Shown piece by piece: positions 45,410 to 54,242 of a DNA stretch of 64,000 nucleotides. How positions within the stretch are numbered: position 1 is the first letter of the stretch; each line of letters starts with the position of its first letter. Origin of the DNA: Chryseobacterium viscerum. Its GTDB lineage: Bacteria; Bacteroidota; Bacteroidia; Flavobacteriales; Weeksellaceae. Location: positions 496,001 to 560,000 of the forward strand of contig NZ_PPEG02000003.1 of NCBI RefSeq assembly GCF_002899945.2. Reading direction: 5' to 3'. The notes beneath the pieces are model-generated. The model was not told where the DNA came from. It saw only the letters and a list, made by a program, of their open reading frames with translations, and ran no database searches. A program made the translations under genes and the position numbers.

Positions 45410-45967
45410 ATGGAAAAAATACGTTGTGGATGGTGCGAAAAAGATGATCTCTACAGAAAATATCATGATGAAGAGTGGGGAAGACCCATCTATGACGACG
45501 AAACAATATTTGAATTTCTGATTCTTGAAAGTTTTCAGGCCGGACTGAGCTGGTATACTATTTTGGCTAAAAGAGAAAATTTCAGGAAAGCTTTTGACCA
45601 TTTTGATTATAAAAAAATAGCAGCCTACCCTGATAAAAAGATCGAAGATCTGATGAATGATTCCGGAATCATCAGAAACAGACTTAAAATTATGGCTACC
45701 GTTACCAATGCACAGAAATTTATGGAAGTTCAGGAAGAATTTGGAAGTTTTTCCAGCTATATCTGGGACTTCATAGGCGGAAAGCCAATTGATAAAAGAC
45801 CCGAAACTCTAGCCGATGTTCCTGCCACAACAGAGATTTCCGATCTTATTTCCAAAGATCTCAAAAAAAGAGGGTTCAAATTTGTTGGTTCAACGGTAAT
45901 TTATGCTCATATGCAAGCGACCGGAATGGTGAATGATCATATAAAAAGCTGTTTTACGAGAAAATAA
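45410..45967 (+). CDS. tag: DNA-3-methyladenine glycosylase I
   Basis: 185-residue base-excision repair enzyme removing 3-methyladenine. Family motifs: RCGWCEKDDLYRKYHDEEWG at the start (zinc-binding Cys and substrate pocket), FEFLILESFQAGLSWYTIL (helix-hairpin-helix region) and the C-terminal GFKFVGSTVIYAHMQATGMVNDH with the zinc His. Complete and of normal length. Divergent from the LEA-like gene; no operon partners. Confidence 0.96.
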   Translation: MEKIRCGWCEKDDLYRKYHDEEWGRPIYDDETIFEFLILESFQAGLSWYTILAKRENFRKAFDHFDYKKIAAYPDKKIEDLMNDSGIIRNRLKIMATVTNAQKFMEVQEEFGSFSSYIWDFIGGKPIDKRPETLADVPATTEISDLISKDLKKRGFKFVGSTVIYAHMQATGMVNDHIKSCFTRK

Positions 45968-46193
45968 TACTTATACTTTATTCATTTTTTAGTGATGTTT
46001 ATTAATAATAATACAATTCTAAAAACTAAGCAGAAAATTAGAGATATCCGTAAAGGCTTATGAATACATCATTTGATAACTACTTGATATTTAAACATTT
46101 TTCATTGTATGGTGATTAAGGTTTATTTTAATCACTATAATGTGTTTTTAATTATGATTTTATCAATAAAATAGGTATATTATTGAAAATTTG

Positions 46194-46201
46194 TATATTT
46201 G
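46194..46201 (+). promoter_or_regulatory. Promoter -7 box of YadA-head-like gene
   Basis: TATATTTG 22 nt before ATG 46223 supports that start over an upstream in-frame TTG at 46199 that would lie inside the promoter. The rest of 45968-46193 is AT-rich with nothing else seen. Confidence 0.65.
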
Positions 46202-46222
46202 CATCCTCAAAAAAAGCAGATA

Positions 46223-47500
46223 ATGCATAAAAACTATAAACTACAATACACTCTTCTTTTATTATTCTTTAATTATTTTATATATGCCCAGGTTGGGATA
46301 GGAACTCCTAATCCGACGCCTTCAGCCATGCTGCATATTAATGCCAGCAATAAAGGGGTACTCCTTCCAAGTATTGCTTTGGCAAGCACAACAGACAATA
46401 CTACAGTGCCTTCACCGGCGGACGGGCTTATCGTATGGAACAATGGAAATGCAGCTTTAAAAGATGTTGGGTTTTATTATTGGTTTGAATCAAAATGGAA
46501 CAAAATTTTAACGAATGGCGGTGATCCCACTAAAATAGATAACGGCACAAGCTGGAACCTTACAGGAACTAACGCAGGGAATTACGGAGGAGCAAATACC
46601 ACGCTGGCATTAGGAACAAAAACATATGACGATCTGATTTTCAAAGTGAATGCATTAACGGCCGGAAGATTAGGCGTTGACAATTCTGTAAGCCTGGGAA
46701 TAGGATCTACTGCAGGGCAGAACGGTATTGCTATTGGGAGTGCAAGCGCTGTATTTATGGGAATATCTATTGGAAGTGCAACAACAGTTTCCGGGAATGA
46801 AGCTTTAGCTGTCGGAAATAAATCGACTGCAGGAGGTTTCAGATCTACCGCAATTGGATTTCATGCACAAACCAGCAGTAACGAATCTGTTGCCGTTGGA
46901 AATAACTCTTCTGCGGATGGATTTCAGTCTATCGCACTAGGATATAACGCGAAAACGAATACAAATAGCGAAACTGCTTTAGGATATAATGCAGTAACAA
47001 ATAGCCAAAACTCAACGGCTTTAGGCTCTGGCGCTAATGCATTGGGACAATATTCAACAGCAGTAGGATACGGGGCAACTACTTCACAGGCCAATGCCAT
47101 TGTTCTGGGAGATAATAATGCAAATGTAGGGATTGGGACTGGTGCTCCGAATACTTCTGCGAAGCTGGATGTAAACGGACAGTTTAAATTGGGGGAAAAG
47201 GGAAGTGTGCAGAAAAACCAGATCAGTTTTGAAGCATGGCCGGGAATATCCATCAATAATTTGCCGCCAGGAAAATCGACAACAATTGATATTCCGGTTC
47301 CGGCAGGATATCAGCCTGGTTCTACAAGAGCTGTTGTCGTGGTTTCTCCAGCGGGAGACTTTCTGGGAAACTCTTCATTTTCTATCTCGAATCCAAGAAT
47401 GACTTCCACGTCCAGTATTACCATTAATCTTACTAATATCTCAGGAAGTGCCAGTGGTTTGTACTCCGGACATTTTTATGTGATGATCAATGAGTTTTAA
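46223..47500 (+). CDS. Secreted protein with YadA-like head repeats
   Basis: 425 residues, signal peptide ending NYFIYAQ. The N-terminus resembles the start of many Bacteroidota surface/tail-fibre-like proteins (VGIGTPNPTPSAMLHINASN). Residues about 165-297 hold consecutive 14-residue repeats of the form (S/T)xAxGxxAxAxxxx (for example STAIGFHAQTSSNE, SIALGYNAKTNTNS, STALGSGANALGQY), the left-handed beta-roll of trimeric autotransporter heads. A C-terminal GIGTGAP...KLDVNGQFKLGEKG segment and a compact domain follow. There is no YadA membrane anchor and no T9SS domain. Likely a trimeric surface or fibre protein of unknown role. Confidence 0.8.
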   Translation: MHKNYKLQYTLLLLFFNYFIYAQVGIGTPNPTPSAMLHINASNKGVLLPSIALASTTDNTTVPSPADGLIVWNNGNAALKDVGFYYWFESKWNKILTNGGDPTKIDNGTSWNLTGTNAGNYGGANTTLALGTKTYDDLIFKVNALTAGRLGVDNSVSLGIGSTAGQNGIAIGSASAVFMGISIGSATTVSGNEALAVGNKSTAGGFRSTAIGFHAQTSSNESVAVGNNSSADGFQSIALGYNAKTNTNSETALGYNAVTNSQNSTALGSGANALGQYSTAVGYGATTSQANAIVLGDNNANVGIGTGAPNTSAKLDVNGQFKLGEKGSVQKNQISFEAWPGISINNLPPGKSTTIDIPVPAGYQPGSTRAVVVVSPAGDFLGNSSFSISNPRMTSTSSITINLTNISGSASGLYSGHFYVMINEF

Positions 47501-47538
47501 ATAATAGGTTTTTTTATTATAATTGATATGGTGTTAAG

Positions 47539-47562
47539 GGCTTCCGACTGGAAGTCTTTTTT
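47539..47562 (+). terminator. Terminator after YadA-head-like gene
   Basis: GGCTTCC-GACT-GGAAGTC stem (one G-U) followed by TTTTTT. Confidence 0.8.
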
Positions 47563-47575
47563 ATTGTTATCAATT

Positions 47576-47842
47576 TTAATTAAGCTTACGGGACTGAAGT
47601 TCCTTACGGGCATCTTGCCAGCTTTTCCTTATAATAAGATATAATGGAAAGAAAGCTAAAGGAAGCGGAGTAATTCCATTGAACCCTTTCTTTATGGTGA
47701 CATAGATACAGGCTGCTAACAGCAATCCCAGAATAATGCAAAAAGAAATATGGGCTGCGGAACGTTTTTTTTCTTCTTTTGTAAGTTCCTCAATGGAGAG
47801 TTCTGAAAGCTTATTCGTTTCCGGCTGCTTAGTGTTTTTCAT
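47576..47842 (-). CDS. Small two-helix membrane protein, unknown
   Basis: 88 residues from ATG 47840-47842 (an upstream TTG adds two residues). A charged N-terminal third with KLSELSIEELTKEEKKR precedes two hydrophobic segments (ISFCIILGLLLAACIYVTI and LPLAFFPLYLIIRKSW). No family recognised; probably an inner-membrane protein with both ends in the cytoplasm. Confidence 0.65.
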   Translation of the reverse strand: MKNTKQPETNKLSELSIEELTKEEKKRSAAHISFCIILGLLLAACIYVTIKKGFNGITPLPLAFFPLYLIIRKSWQDARKELQSRKLN

Positions 47843-48027
47843 GTTCAATGGTTAGTTTTTGATTGAGCTAAAATAATAAAATAATCATAGCCCGAAATAG
47901 AATCTGAAACAAAAATAAAGTCTGGCTCTATAAAGCGGTTTTAATCTTCCGGGTGATTAATGCACAGAAAAATATATCGATGCAAAAGAGTTTGAAGCAA
48001 AAGGATCAGTATTTTTAACAGAATAAA

Positions 48028-48094
48028 ATTCAATAGGAACGGGCTTTAGCCTGTTTGCTAATACAATAATAAACCATTGGCTTTAGCCAAAACC
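48028..48094 (+). repeat. Dispersed two-hairpin repeat, short copy
   Basis: ATTCAATAGGAACGGGCTTT... with first hairpin CGGGCTTTAGCCTG (one G-U), a 25-nt spacer, and second hairpin TTGGCTTTAGCCAA. Lies in the 312-nt gap before the nucleoside phosphorylase gene; 47843-48027 shows nothing else recognisable. Confidence 0.8.
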
Positions 48095-48096
48095 TA

Positions 48097-48132
48097 TAAA
48101 AAAACTCCGGAAATAACTTCCGGAGTTTTTTT
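48097..48132. terminator. Bidirectional terminator after nucleoside phosphorylase gene
   Basis: AAAAAAACTCCGGAA-ATAAC-TTCCGGAGTTTTTTT: 9-bp stem with A- and T-tracts on the two sides. Confidence 0.88.
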
Positions 48133-48154
48133 ATTTAAATGTAAACAAAAGTGA

Positions 48155-49009
48155 TTACTTAATAATTCTTTCCAATACCCAATCAATAAGGTTTTTCTCA
48201 GAAGCATGGTGGTCTGCTGAGAACTCACCGCGTCTTCTATTGGCAATAACGTTGTTTACCGTGATTGCTTTGTGTCCTAATAATTTTGAAAGAGCGTAGA
48301 TCGCAGAAGTTTCCATCTCAAAATTGGTAACTCCAAGATCATTCAATGTTTCTAAAAACTTATCATCCACTGCTTTTAGACGAAGCTGTCTTCCCTGTGG
48401 AGCATAGAACCCCGGGAATGTTGCTGTATTTCCGTGGTATTTGGCGTCTTTGTAATAGTCACCCATTTCTTCTGCCCAGTCTGAGAAGTAAAGCATCGGC
48501 TTTATTTTTTCATAAGGAAATTTCTCCATGAAGCTTTTAGAAAACTCATTTTCAAAGTTATAATCCTGATAGAAATGCATCAATCCGTCTAATCCTACTA
48601 CATTCTGAGTAACCAACATATTATCAACCTGTACATCCGGGTTTACACTTCCACAAGTTCCCATACGGAAAAGTTCAAGGGCTTTGTGCTCAGTTTTAAA
48701 CTCTTTGTTTTTAAGATCGATATTCACCAAAGCATCAAGCTCGTTCATGACGATATCGATGTTTTCAGTTCCGATACCGGTTGACATTACGGTAATTCTT
48801 TCTCCACGAAGCGTTCCTGTATGCGTATAGAATTCTCTTTTATTTTTTTTGATCTCTACGGTATCAAAGTATTTTGAAACTTTTGCCACTCTGTCCGGGT
48901 CACCTACAAGGATGATTTTGTCAGCAATATCTTCAGGGAGAAGATTCAGGTGGTATACACTTCCGTCTTCATTCAGAACAAGTTCTGAGGCAGCAAGTTT
49001 GTTTAGCAT
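48155..49009 (-). CDS. Nucleoside phosphorylase (uridine phosphorylase-like)
   Basis: 284-residue NP-I family enzyme that splits nucleosides with phosphate in salvage. Motifs: ILVGDPDRV (phosphate-binding start), MSTGIGTENIDIVMNEL, RMGTCGSVNPDV (phosphate/ribose loop), and the late NFEMETSAIYALSKLLGHKA with Met and Glu for ribose. The longer N-terminal extension (SVYHLNLLPEDI) and overall form are closer to uridine phosphorylase than to trimeric PNP, but substrate is not certain. Downstream of the small secreted protein gene with a 23-nt gap. Confidence 0.9.
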   Translation of the reverse strand: MLNKLAASELVLNEDGSVYHLNLLPEDIADKIILVGDPDRVAKVSKYFDTVEIKKNKREFYTHTGTLRGERITVMSTGIGTENIDIVMNELDALVNIDLKNKEFKTEHKALELFRMGTCGSVNPDVQVDNMLVTQNVVGLDGLMHFYQDYNFENEFSKSFMEKFPYEKIKPMLYFSDWAEEMGDYYKDAKYHGNTATFPGFYAPQGRQLRLKAVDDKFLETLNDLGVTNFEMETSAIYALSKLLGHKAITVNNVIANRRRGEFSADHHASEKNLIDWVLERIIK

Positions 49010-49032
49010 AATATGTATATTTTTTGTTTTTT

Positions 49033-49518
49033 TTAATTAATCATAATAGCGTCTTTGTAAGGAGATGCCATAACCTCGTAGATGTCATTATATTCTTCTA
49101 CAATCCTTTTCTGGCCGTTCATGACCTCGTATACAGTAACGACAGTTTTTTCAATGTTTTTAGGATCTTTTCGTTGTGAAGTGATTTCGTAGAAATGATC
49201 ATCTTTTTTAAGAATAGAAACCAATTCTTCTTTTGTGGAGTTGTTGGAAGTCATCATTCCAGGGAAATCCATAAGGATATTGTTAAGGTCAGTATACGTT
49301 TTATAAGGTTTGGTTACCCCATTGGAATATACATAAACATTAGGAATTTCTTTATCCTTCTCAAGGCGGACCAAATAATAATCAGAACCTCTTTTCTCTG
49401 CATATACAGCCATTTCCTGCTGCTTTCCGGATTGTTTTTCCGGTTGCTTTTTCTTCTGTGAAAATGCAGTCATAGAAAGGAAACTTGCCGTGACAGCAAA
49501 CCATAGTTTTGTTTTCAT
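49033..49518 (-). CDS. Hypothetical secreted protein
   Basis: 161 residues with signal peptide MKTKLWFAVTASFLSMTAFSQ followed by a Lys/Gln-rich stretch (KKKQPEKQSGKQQE) and a small alpha/beta domain. No recognised family. Encoded just upstream of the nucleoside phosphorylase gene with a 23-nt gap, so probably co-transcribed; no functional link is evident. Confidence 0.68.
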   Translation of the reverse strand: MKTKLWFAVTASFLSMTAFSQKKKQPEKQSGKQQEMAVYAEKRGSDYYLVRLEKDKEIPNVYVYSNGVTKPYKTYTDLNNILMDFPGMMTSNNSTKEELVSILKKDDHFYEITSQRKDPKNIEKTVVTVYEVMNGQKRIVEEYNDIYEVMASPYKDAIMIN

Positions 49519-49729
49519 AATACTATCTTAGTTTTTTTGATGTGTTGAATTTAATGTAAAAAAATCCTCTCCCAATAATCTCCCGCCATTATTTTTACCG
49601 GTATTTTGAAAAACCGTTTCCTTTAGAATAATGAATTTGATTTCGGGGTTTAAAATTAGTAAAAAATATTGTATCAGAAATATAAACATTATTTAATCTG
49701 CTATTAAAACTGAGATAACATCAAAGTAA

Positions 49730-49737
49730 TACTTTTG
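49730..49737 (+). promoter_or_regulatory. Promoter -7 box of long cytochrome c peroxidase gene
   Basis: TACTTTTG, followed by CCG as in the TonB receptor operon promoter; 14 nt before the ATG. Confidence 0.6.
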
Positions 49738-49750
49738 CCGCTAAAAATTA

Positions 49751-51580
49751 ATGAGATCTTACCCACTGCTTGTAATTATCCTTCTGATAGGATTTGCAGT
49801 AATGTCTTTTAATCCTGTTTATAAAGGAATAGAAAGTGAAAATACATTTGTCAATAAAGGATTAACCGACTTTAAAAGCAAGCTTGAGCAGCTGAAATCA
49901 GATGTTGATAAGTTCTCTGAAGACCGCATTTCCCTTGAAGAATTACAGAAATCCCTGAGCAGTACAAGAAATTCATTTAAGGAAATAGAATTCTATATCG
50001 CCTACCATTATCCTGAATTTTCTAAAACCCACCTTAATGCAGCTCCTTTGTTTCATATTGAAGCTGCGGGAACTTCGGCATATACACTTCCTCCCGAAGG
50101 ATTGCAGGTGCTGGATGAACTTATATTTTCAGAGGAGGCAGAAAATGAGAAAGAAAAGATTAAAACCATTACAGCCTTTTTATACAACAGCTATTCCGGG
50201 TTTTATTTAAGTGCTTTAAAAAACGGTTTGAGTAAAGGAAACAACAGAACTTTACCCTTAAGGATAGAACTGATCAGAATATACTCACTTGGAGTGTCAG
50301 GTTTTGATACTCCCGGATCTTTGAACATTTCTGAGGAGACAAGCCATGCGCTTTCAGGGATGCAGAAATATATTAATGATGATCCTTATTTTAAAAATTA
50401 TAATACTGAAAAAGCCAATCAGACTTTAACAGAAGCAATCAGTTATCTTTCAAAAAATACCGATTTTGAAACTTTTGACAGAATTGAATTTTATAAAAAA
50501 TACATACAGCCATTGTATGAAGAATTAGGAAAATGGGACGGAAGACCTGATGATCTGAAAGAATTTTCCGGCTGGAATGTTGGAAATAAAAACTTTTTCA
50601 GCAGTGATTTTTTAGATCCATATTTTTATACCTTATTGAAATCTTCAGAAGATAACCCTGACCTCCGAAACCTTGGGAAATCTATTTTCTATGACCAGAA
50701 TTTGAGTGGTAACGGAAAAATGAGCTGTGCAACCTGCCATCTTCAGGAAAACGCCTTTACAGATCTTAAAGCAAAATCACAAAGCAATGTAGAAGGAAAA
50801 ACAGTTTTGAGAAATTCACCTTCTTTATATAATGCTGTTTTTGCCAAGAGGTTTTTCTATGACCTCCGTGCTTTTTATCTTGAGCAGCAGGCAGAACACG
50901 TTATTTATAATGATCAGGAATTCAACACAAGCTATGAAAGCATTATTCAGAAGCTAAAAACAAAACCTGAATATAAAAAAGCATTCCGTACCGCTTTCAA
51001 AGACGGAAAGATCAGCAAAGAGAATTTTTCCAAAGCATTAAGTTCATATGTCGCTTCATTGTATTCGTTTGACAGCGACTTTGACCGCTTTATGAGGAAT
51101 GAAAAAGAGGTGTCTGATGATGTGAAAAAAGGATTCAATCTGTTTATGGGAAAAGCCAATTGTGCAACCTGTCACTTTGCGCCTCACTTTTCAGGACTGG
51201 TGCCCCCATTTTTTAATGAAAATGAATCTGAAGTACTGGGAATAACGACCAGACCGATCAAACAGCTTCCTGTGGAACTTGATCAGGATTTAGGAAGGGG
51301 AAACAGTCCTGTGAAAAAGGAGAAATCATGGATTTACGACTATTCTTTCAAAACGGTAACAGTGAGAAATATTGCCCTTACCAAACCCTATTTTCATAAT
51401 GGAGCTTTCAACACATTGGAAGAAGTTCTGGATTTTTATAATGAAGGAGGTGGAGAAGGATTAGGATTAAAAATGAAAAACCAAACCCTGGCCGCGGATA
51501 AGTTAAACCTCACAGAAACAGAAATGAAACAGATTATATCCTTTCTGAATGCTCTTACCGATGTGAGTAAAGCGAAATAG
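49751..51580 (+). CDS. Di-haem cytochrome c peroxidase with long N-terminal domain
   Basis: 609 residues: N-terminal membrane/signal segment, a helical domain of about 240 residues (about 30-285) not seen in ordinary CCPs, and a C-terminal CCP/MauG domain with CATCHLQ and CATCHFA haem sites, LRNSPSLYNAVF and the conserved TVRNIALTKPYFHNGAFNTLEEVLDFYN ending. Periplasmic. Such long forms are common in Flavobacteriia but their function is unclear. The PhoX phosphatase gene follows on the same strand after a 451-nt repeat-bearing gap. Confidence 0.88.
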   Translation: MRSYPLLVIILLIGFAVMSFNPVYKGIESENTFVNKGLTDFKSKLEQLKSDVDKFSEDRISLEELQKSLSSTRNSFKEIEFYIAYHYPEFSKTHLNAAPLFHIEAAGTSAYTLPPEGLQVLDELIFSEEAENEKEKIKTITAFLYNSYSGFYLSALKNGLSKGNNRTLPLRIELIRIYSLGVSGFDTPGSLNISEETSHALSGMQKYINDDPYFKNYNTEKANQTLTEAISYLSKNTDFETFDRIEFYKKYIQPLYEELGKWDGRPDDLKEFSGWNVGNKNFFSSDFLDPYFYTLLKSSEDNPDLRNLGKSIFYDQNLSGNGKMSCATCHLQENAFTDLKAKSQSNVEGKTVLRNSPSLYNAVFAKRFFYDLRAFYLEQQAEHVIYNDQEFNTSYESIIQKLKTKPEYKKAFRTAFKDGKISKENFSKALSSYVASLYSFDSDFDRFMRNEKEVSDDVKKGFNLFMGKANCATCHFAPHFSGLVPPFFNENESEVLGITTRPIKQLPVELDQDLGRGNSPVKKEKSWIYDYSFKTVTVRNIALTKPYFHNGAFNTLEEVLDFYNEGGGEGLGLKMKNQTLAADKLNLTETEMKQIISFLNALTDVSKAK

Positions 51581-51588
51581 GTAGCTAT

Positions 51589-51866
51589 GTTGGAGGGTTT
51601 GAGAGTTGTAGAGTTGGAGGGTTAGAGAGTTTGGGATGCAGGAGATAATTATGTGATTGGGAGATTCAGATTGAAATGTAAGATTAAATAAAAATAAAAG
51701 ATAAGCAGCTTGTTTAAAGCTCATCATTCCTGTATTTCTTCTAATCAGCATCAAAATTTCCTCCATTTCGAATCCCGAAACTCACCATCATACAAAACAT
51801 ATCCCGAAATCCGACAACTCGCCTCTCTAACTCTAAAACTCTCAAACCCTCCAACTCTCCAACTCC
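51589..51866. repeat. Purine/pyrimidine imperfect inverted repeat
   Basis: Left arm 51589-51630 is purine-rich (GTTGGAGGGTTTGAGAGTT, then repeated GAGTTGGAGGGTTAGAGAG); the right arm at about 51821-51866 is its pyrimidine counterpart (CTCTCTAACTCTAAAACTCT, then CAAACCCTCCAACTC). Fills most of the gap between the peroxidase and phoX genes; open frames across it have no protein character. Confidence 0.75.
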
Positions 51867-51998
51867 CCCCGCACCTCGCAACCCGAACCCCGCATTATTT
51901 AATAAAAAATTAATCCCCTTAACATTAGGTTTTTGATAATTTAATATTGGCTGATTTATATTTAAAGTCCTATTAACAGAGGGAAAGCTTTAAAAAAA

Positions 51999-52006
51999 TA
52001 GTTTTG
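51999..52006 (+). promoter_or_regulatory. phoX promoter -7 box
   Basis: TAGTTTTG matches TAnnTTTG, 26 nt before the ATG; no obvious -33 TTTG. Confidence 0.5.
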
Positions 52007-52031
52007 CAACGTCTAATAAATCTAATAAGAA

Positions 52032-54185
52032 ATGAAAAGAAAACTACTAGCAATAGGAGCTTTGGCTGTACTTGCCAGTTCTGGTATTCAGGCGCAGACC
52101 TTTATATTCAACAAGAATGCGTCTTGGAACTACAAAGATAACAATCAGGCTCAGCCAGCCGGATGGAATGCTAAAACCTATGACATTTCAACATGGTCGG
52201 TAGGAGATGGTCCACTAGGATATGGAGATCCTGTAACTACAACGATCAATTCCGGGCTTACTACAGCTTATTTTGCTAAAGACTTTACCGTAGATCTTTC
52301 AACACTTTCCGATAATATGGAGCTTGGGGTAATGAGAGATGATGGTATCATAGTATACCTTAACGGTGAAGAAGTAGTTAGAGATAACATGCCTGCAGGT
52401 ACGGTTACATTTAATACTTTCTCAACGACTACTATTGACGGGGCAGCAGAGAGTGTTTATAATCTTTTTTCTATTCCAAAATCAAAATTTGTAAACGGTG
52501 TCAACAGAATCTCTGTTGAATTACATAACAGAAGTGTAACCAGTTCAGATTTAAGAATTGATGCTTATCTGAAAACAACCACCAATACAACTATTCCTGT
52601 ATCTTGTAACGGAACTCATATCAGCTGTTTTACTTCAATTGTACCTACAGCACAGACCAACAAACTGATTATCCCTGCTGAACATAAATACCAGCTTATT
52701 CTAAAAGAAGGGGACAGCTATACTGAAGGAGGAGGATTCGTAGGAGGCCAGAATGACTTTACAGGGTATGTTGCAAAAGCAGGAAGCAGTACCAACGGAT
52801 ATCTTTCTGTAAACCATGAAACAAATCCTGGAGGAGTTACCATGGCAGAGATCAACTATAATGCTACTTCAAAGCTTTGGCAGCTGACAAAATCTAGAGC
52901 GGTAAGCTTTTCAGATCCAAGTCTGGTACAAACCATCAGAAACTGTTCAGGAGGAGTTACTCCTTGGGGAACAATAGTGACAGCAGAAGAATCTGTTACT
53001 TCCAATGATGTGAACAATGATGGATATAAAGATTACGGATGGTTGGTAGAAATAGACCCGGCTACTGCTCAGGTTATCTCTAAAAACACTAACGGGACAA
53101 AAGGCAAGCTTTGGCAGATGGGGATCATGAACCATGAAAACGTGGTGATCAACAATGCTGGAACTGTGGCTTACTATGGGGAAGATGGAGGTACTCATAT
53201 GGTGTACAAATATGTAATGGATACTCCCAATGATCTTTCTTCAGGAAACCTTTATGTTCTAAAATTAGATCAGGGATTATCTGCGGCAGGAGATCCGGTA
53301 GGAACTACAGCAACTTGGGTTCAGGTTCCGAATAAAGAAAAAGCCGATCAGAACAATACTAATAATAATGCTTTATCAGTAGGAGGAACAAAATTCAACG
53401 GAGTAGAAGATGTTGACATCAGCCCGTTGGATGGAAAAATCTATTTTACCGCAAAAGGATTAGACAGAGTATATCGTCTTCAGGATAACGGAACTACAGC
53501 TTCTCAGGTAGAAACATTTGTAGGAGGAGGTTCTTCTGTATATTCTTTCAATACCGCTCAGGGAACGAAATCTGAAGCTTGGGGAGACGGAAATGACAAC
53601 CTTACTTTCGATGAACTTGGAAACCTTTGGGTACTTCAGGATGGAGGTAAAAACTATATCTGGGTAATTGCTCCGGATCATACACAGACCAACCCTAAAG
53701 TAAGATTATTTGCTTCTATGCCGGCAGGTTCAGAACCTACAGGATTGACATTTACCCCTGATCACAAATTTGGTTTCTTCTCTATTCAGCATCCGGATTC
53801 AACGATCTCTACAGATATTGATGCAACAGGGAATACCATTGATTATAAAGGAAAATCAGCAACAATCGTAATTGCACTTAAAAATAACTTAGGAATTGAA
53901 GGTTCTTTAGGAACTATTGACAACCATACTGCAGAAAATACAGTAACAGTAGCCCCTAACCCAACTTCCGGAATCGTAAAAATCAATTCACCAAAAGGAT
54001 TGAAAGATATTTCTGTGACAGCTTACAGCATGGATGGGAAAATCGTTTATACGAAGAAATTCAATGGGACAAACAAAGTATTAGACCTTGATTTCACTCA
54101 ACAGTTAGAAGGATCCCGTGTTTTAGTTTTAAATATTGAAGCAGAAGGAGGATTCCAGAAAACTGTTAAACTTTTAAAGAAATAA
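52032..54185 (+). CDS. PhoX-family alkaline phosphatase with T9SS sorting domain
   Basis: 717 residues: signal peptide (ends SSGIQAQ), an N-terminal beta-sandwich module (about 22-185), a PhoX/DUF839 beta-propeller (about 190-620) and a type A T9SS sorting domain (about 645-717; VAPNPTSGIVKINSPKG...). The PhoX part has SVNHETNPGG, GGVTPWGTIVTAEE and the GVEDVDISPLDGKIYFTAKG segments, which in PhoX supply Ca/Fe ligands. A calcium- and iron-dependent phosphatase exported through T9SS is expected. Regulation by phosphate is likely but no Pho box was recognised. Confidence 0.9.
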   Translation: MKRKLLAIGALAVLASSGIQAQTFIFNKNASWNYKDNNQAQPAGWNAKTYDISTWSVGDGPLGYGDPVTTTINSGLTTAYFAKDFTVDLSTLSDNMELGVMRDDGIIVYLNGEEVVRDNMPAGTVTFNTFSTTTIDGAAESVYNLFSIPKSKFVNGVNRISVELHNRSVTSSDLRIDAYLKTTTNTTIPVSCNGTHISCFTSIVPTAQTNKLIIPAEHKYQLILKEGDSYTEGGGFVGGQNDFTGYVAKAGSSTNGYLSVNHETNPGGVTMAEINYNATSKLWQLTKSRAVSFSDPSLVQTIRNCSGGVTPWGTIVTAEESVTSNDVNNDGYKDYGWLVEIDPATAQVISKNTNGTKGKLWQMGIMNHENVVINNAGTVAYYGEDGGTHMVYKYVMDTPNDLSSGNLYVLKLDQGLSAAGDPVGTTATWVQVPNKEKADQNNTNNNALSVGGTKFNGVEDVDISPLDGKIYFTAKGLDRVYRLQDNGTTASQVETFVGGGSSVYSFNTAQGTKSEAWGDGNDNLTFDELGNLWVLQDGGKNYIWVIAPDHTQTNPKVRLFASMPAGSEPTGLTFTPDHKFGFFSIQHPDSTISTDIDATGNTIDYKGKSATIVIALKNNLGIEGSLGTIDNHTAENTVTVAPNPTSGIVKINSPKGLKDISVTAYSMDGKIVYTKKFNGTNKVLDLDFTQQLEGSRVLVLNIEAEGGFQKTVKLLKK

Positions 54186-54201
54186 ATTATTTATAATTCT
54201 T

Positions 54202-54240
54202 GTCTGTCGGCAGCCTCGGTTGCTGGCAGACGTTTTATCT
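54202..54240 (+). terminator. Terminator after phoX
   Basis: GTCTGTCGGCAGC / GCTGGCAGAC stem with G-U pairs followed by GTTTTATCTTT; the next ATG lies at 54243. Confidence 0.75.
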
Positions 54241-54242
54241 TT

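Noticed and set aside
51503..51913. Short frames on both strands between the peroxidase and phoX genes
   Set aside because: They follow the purine/pyrimidine inverted repeat and have no recognisable domain or promoter.
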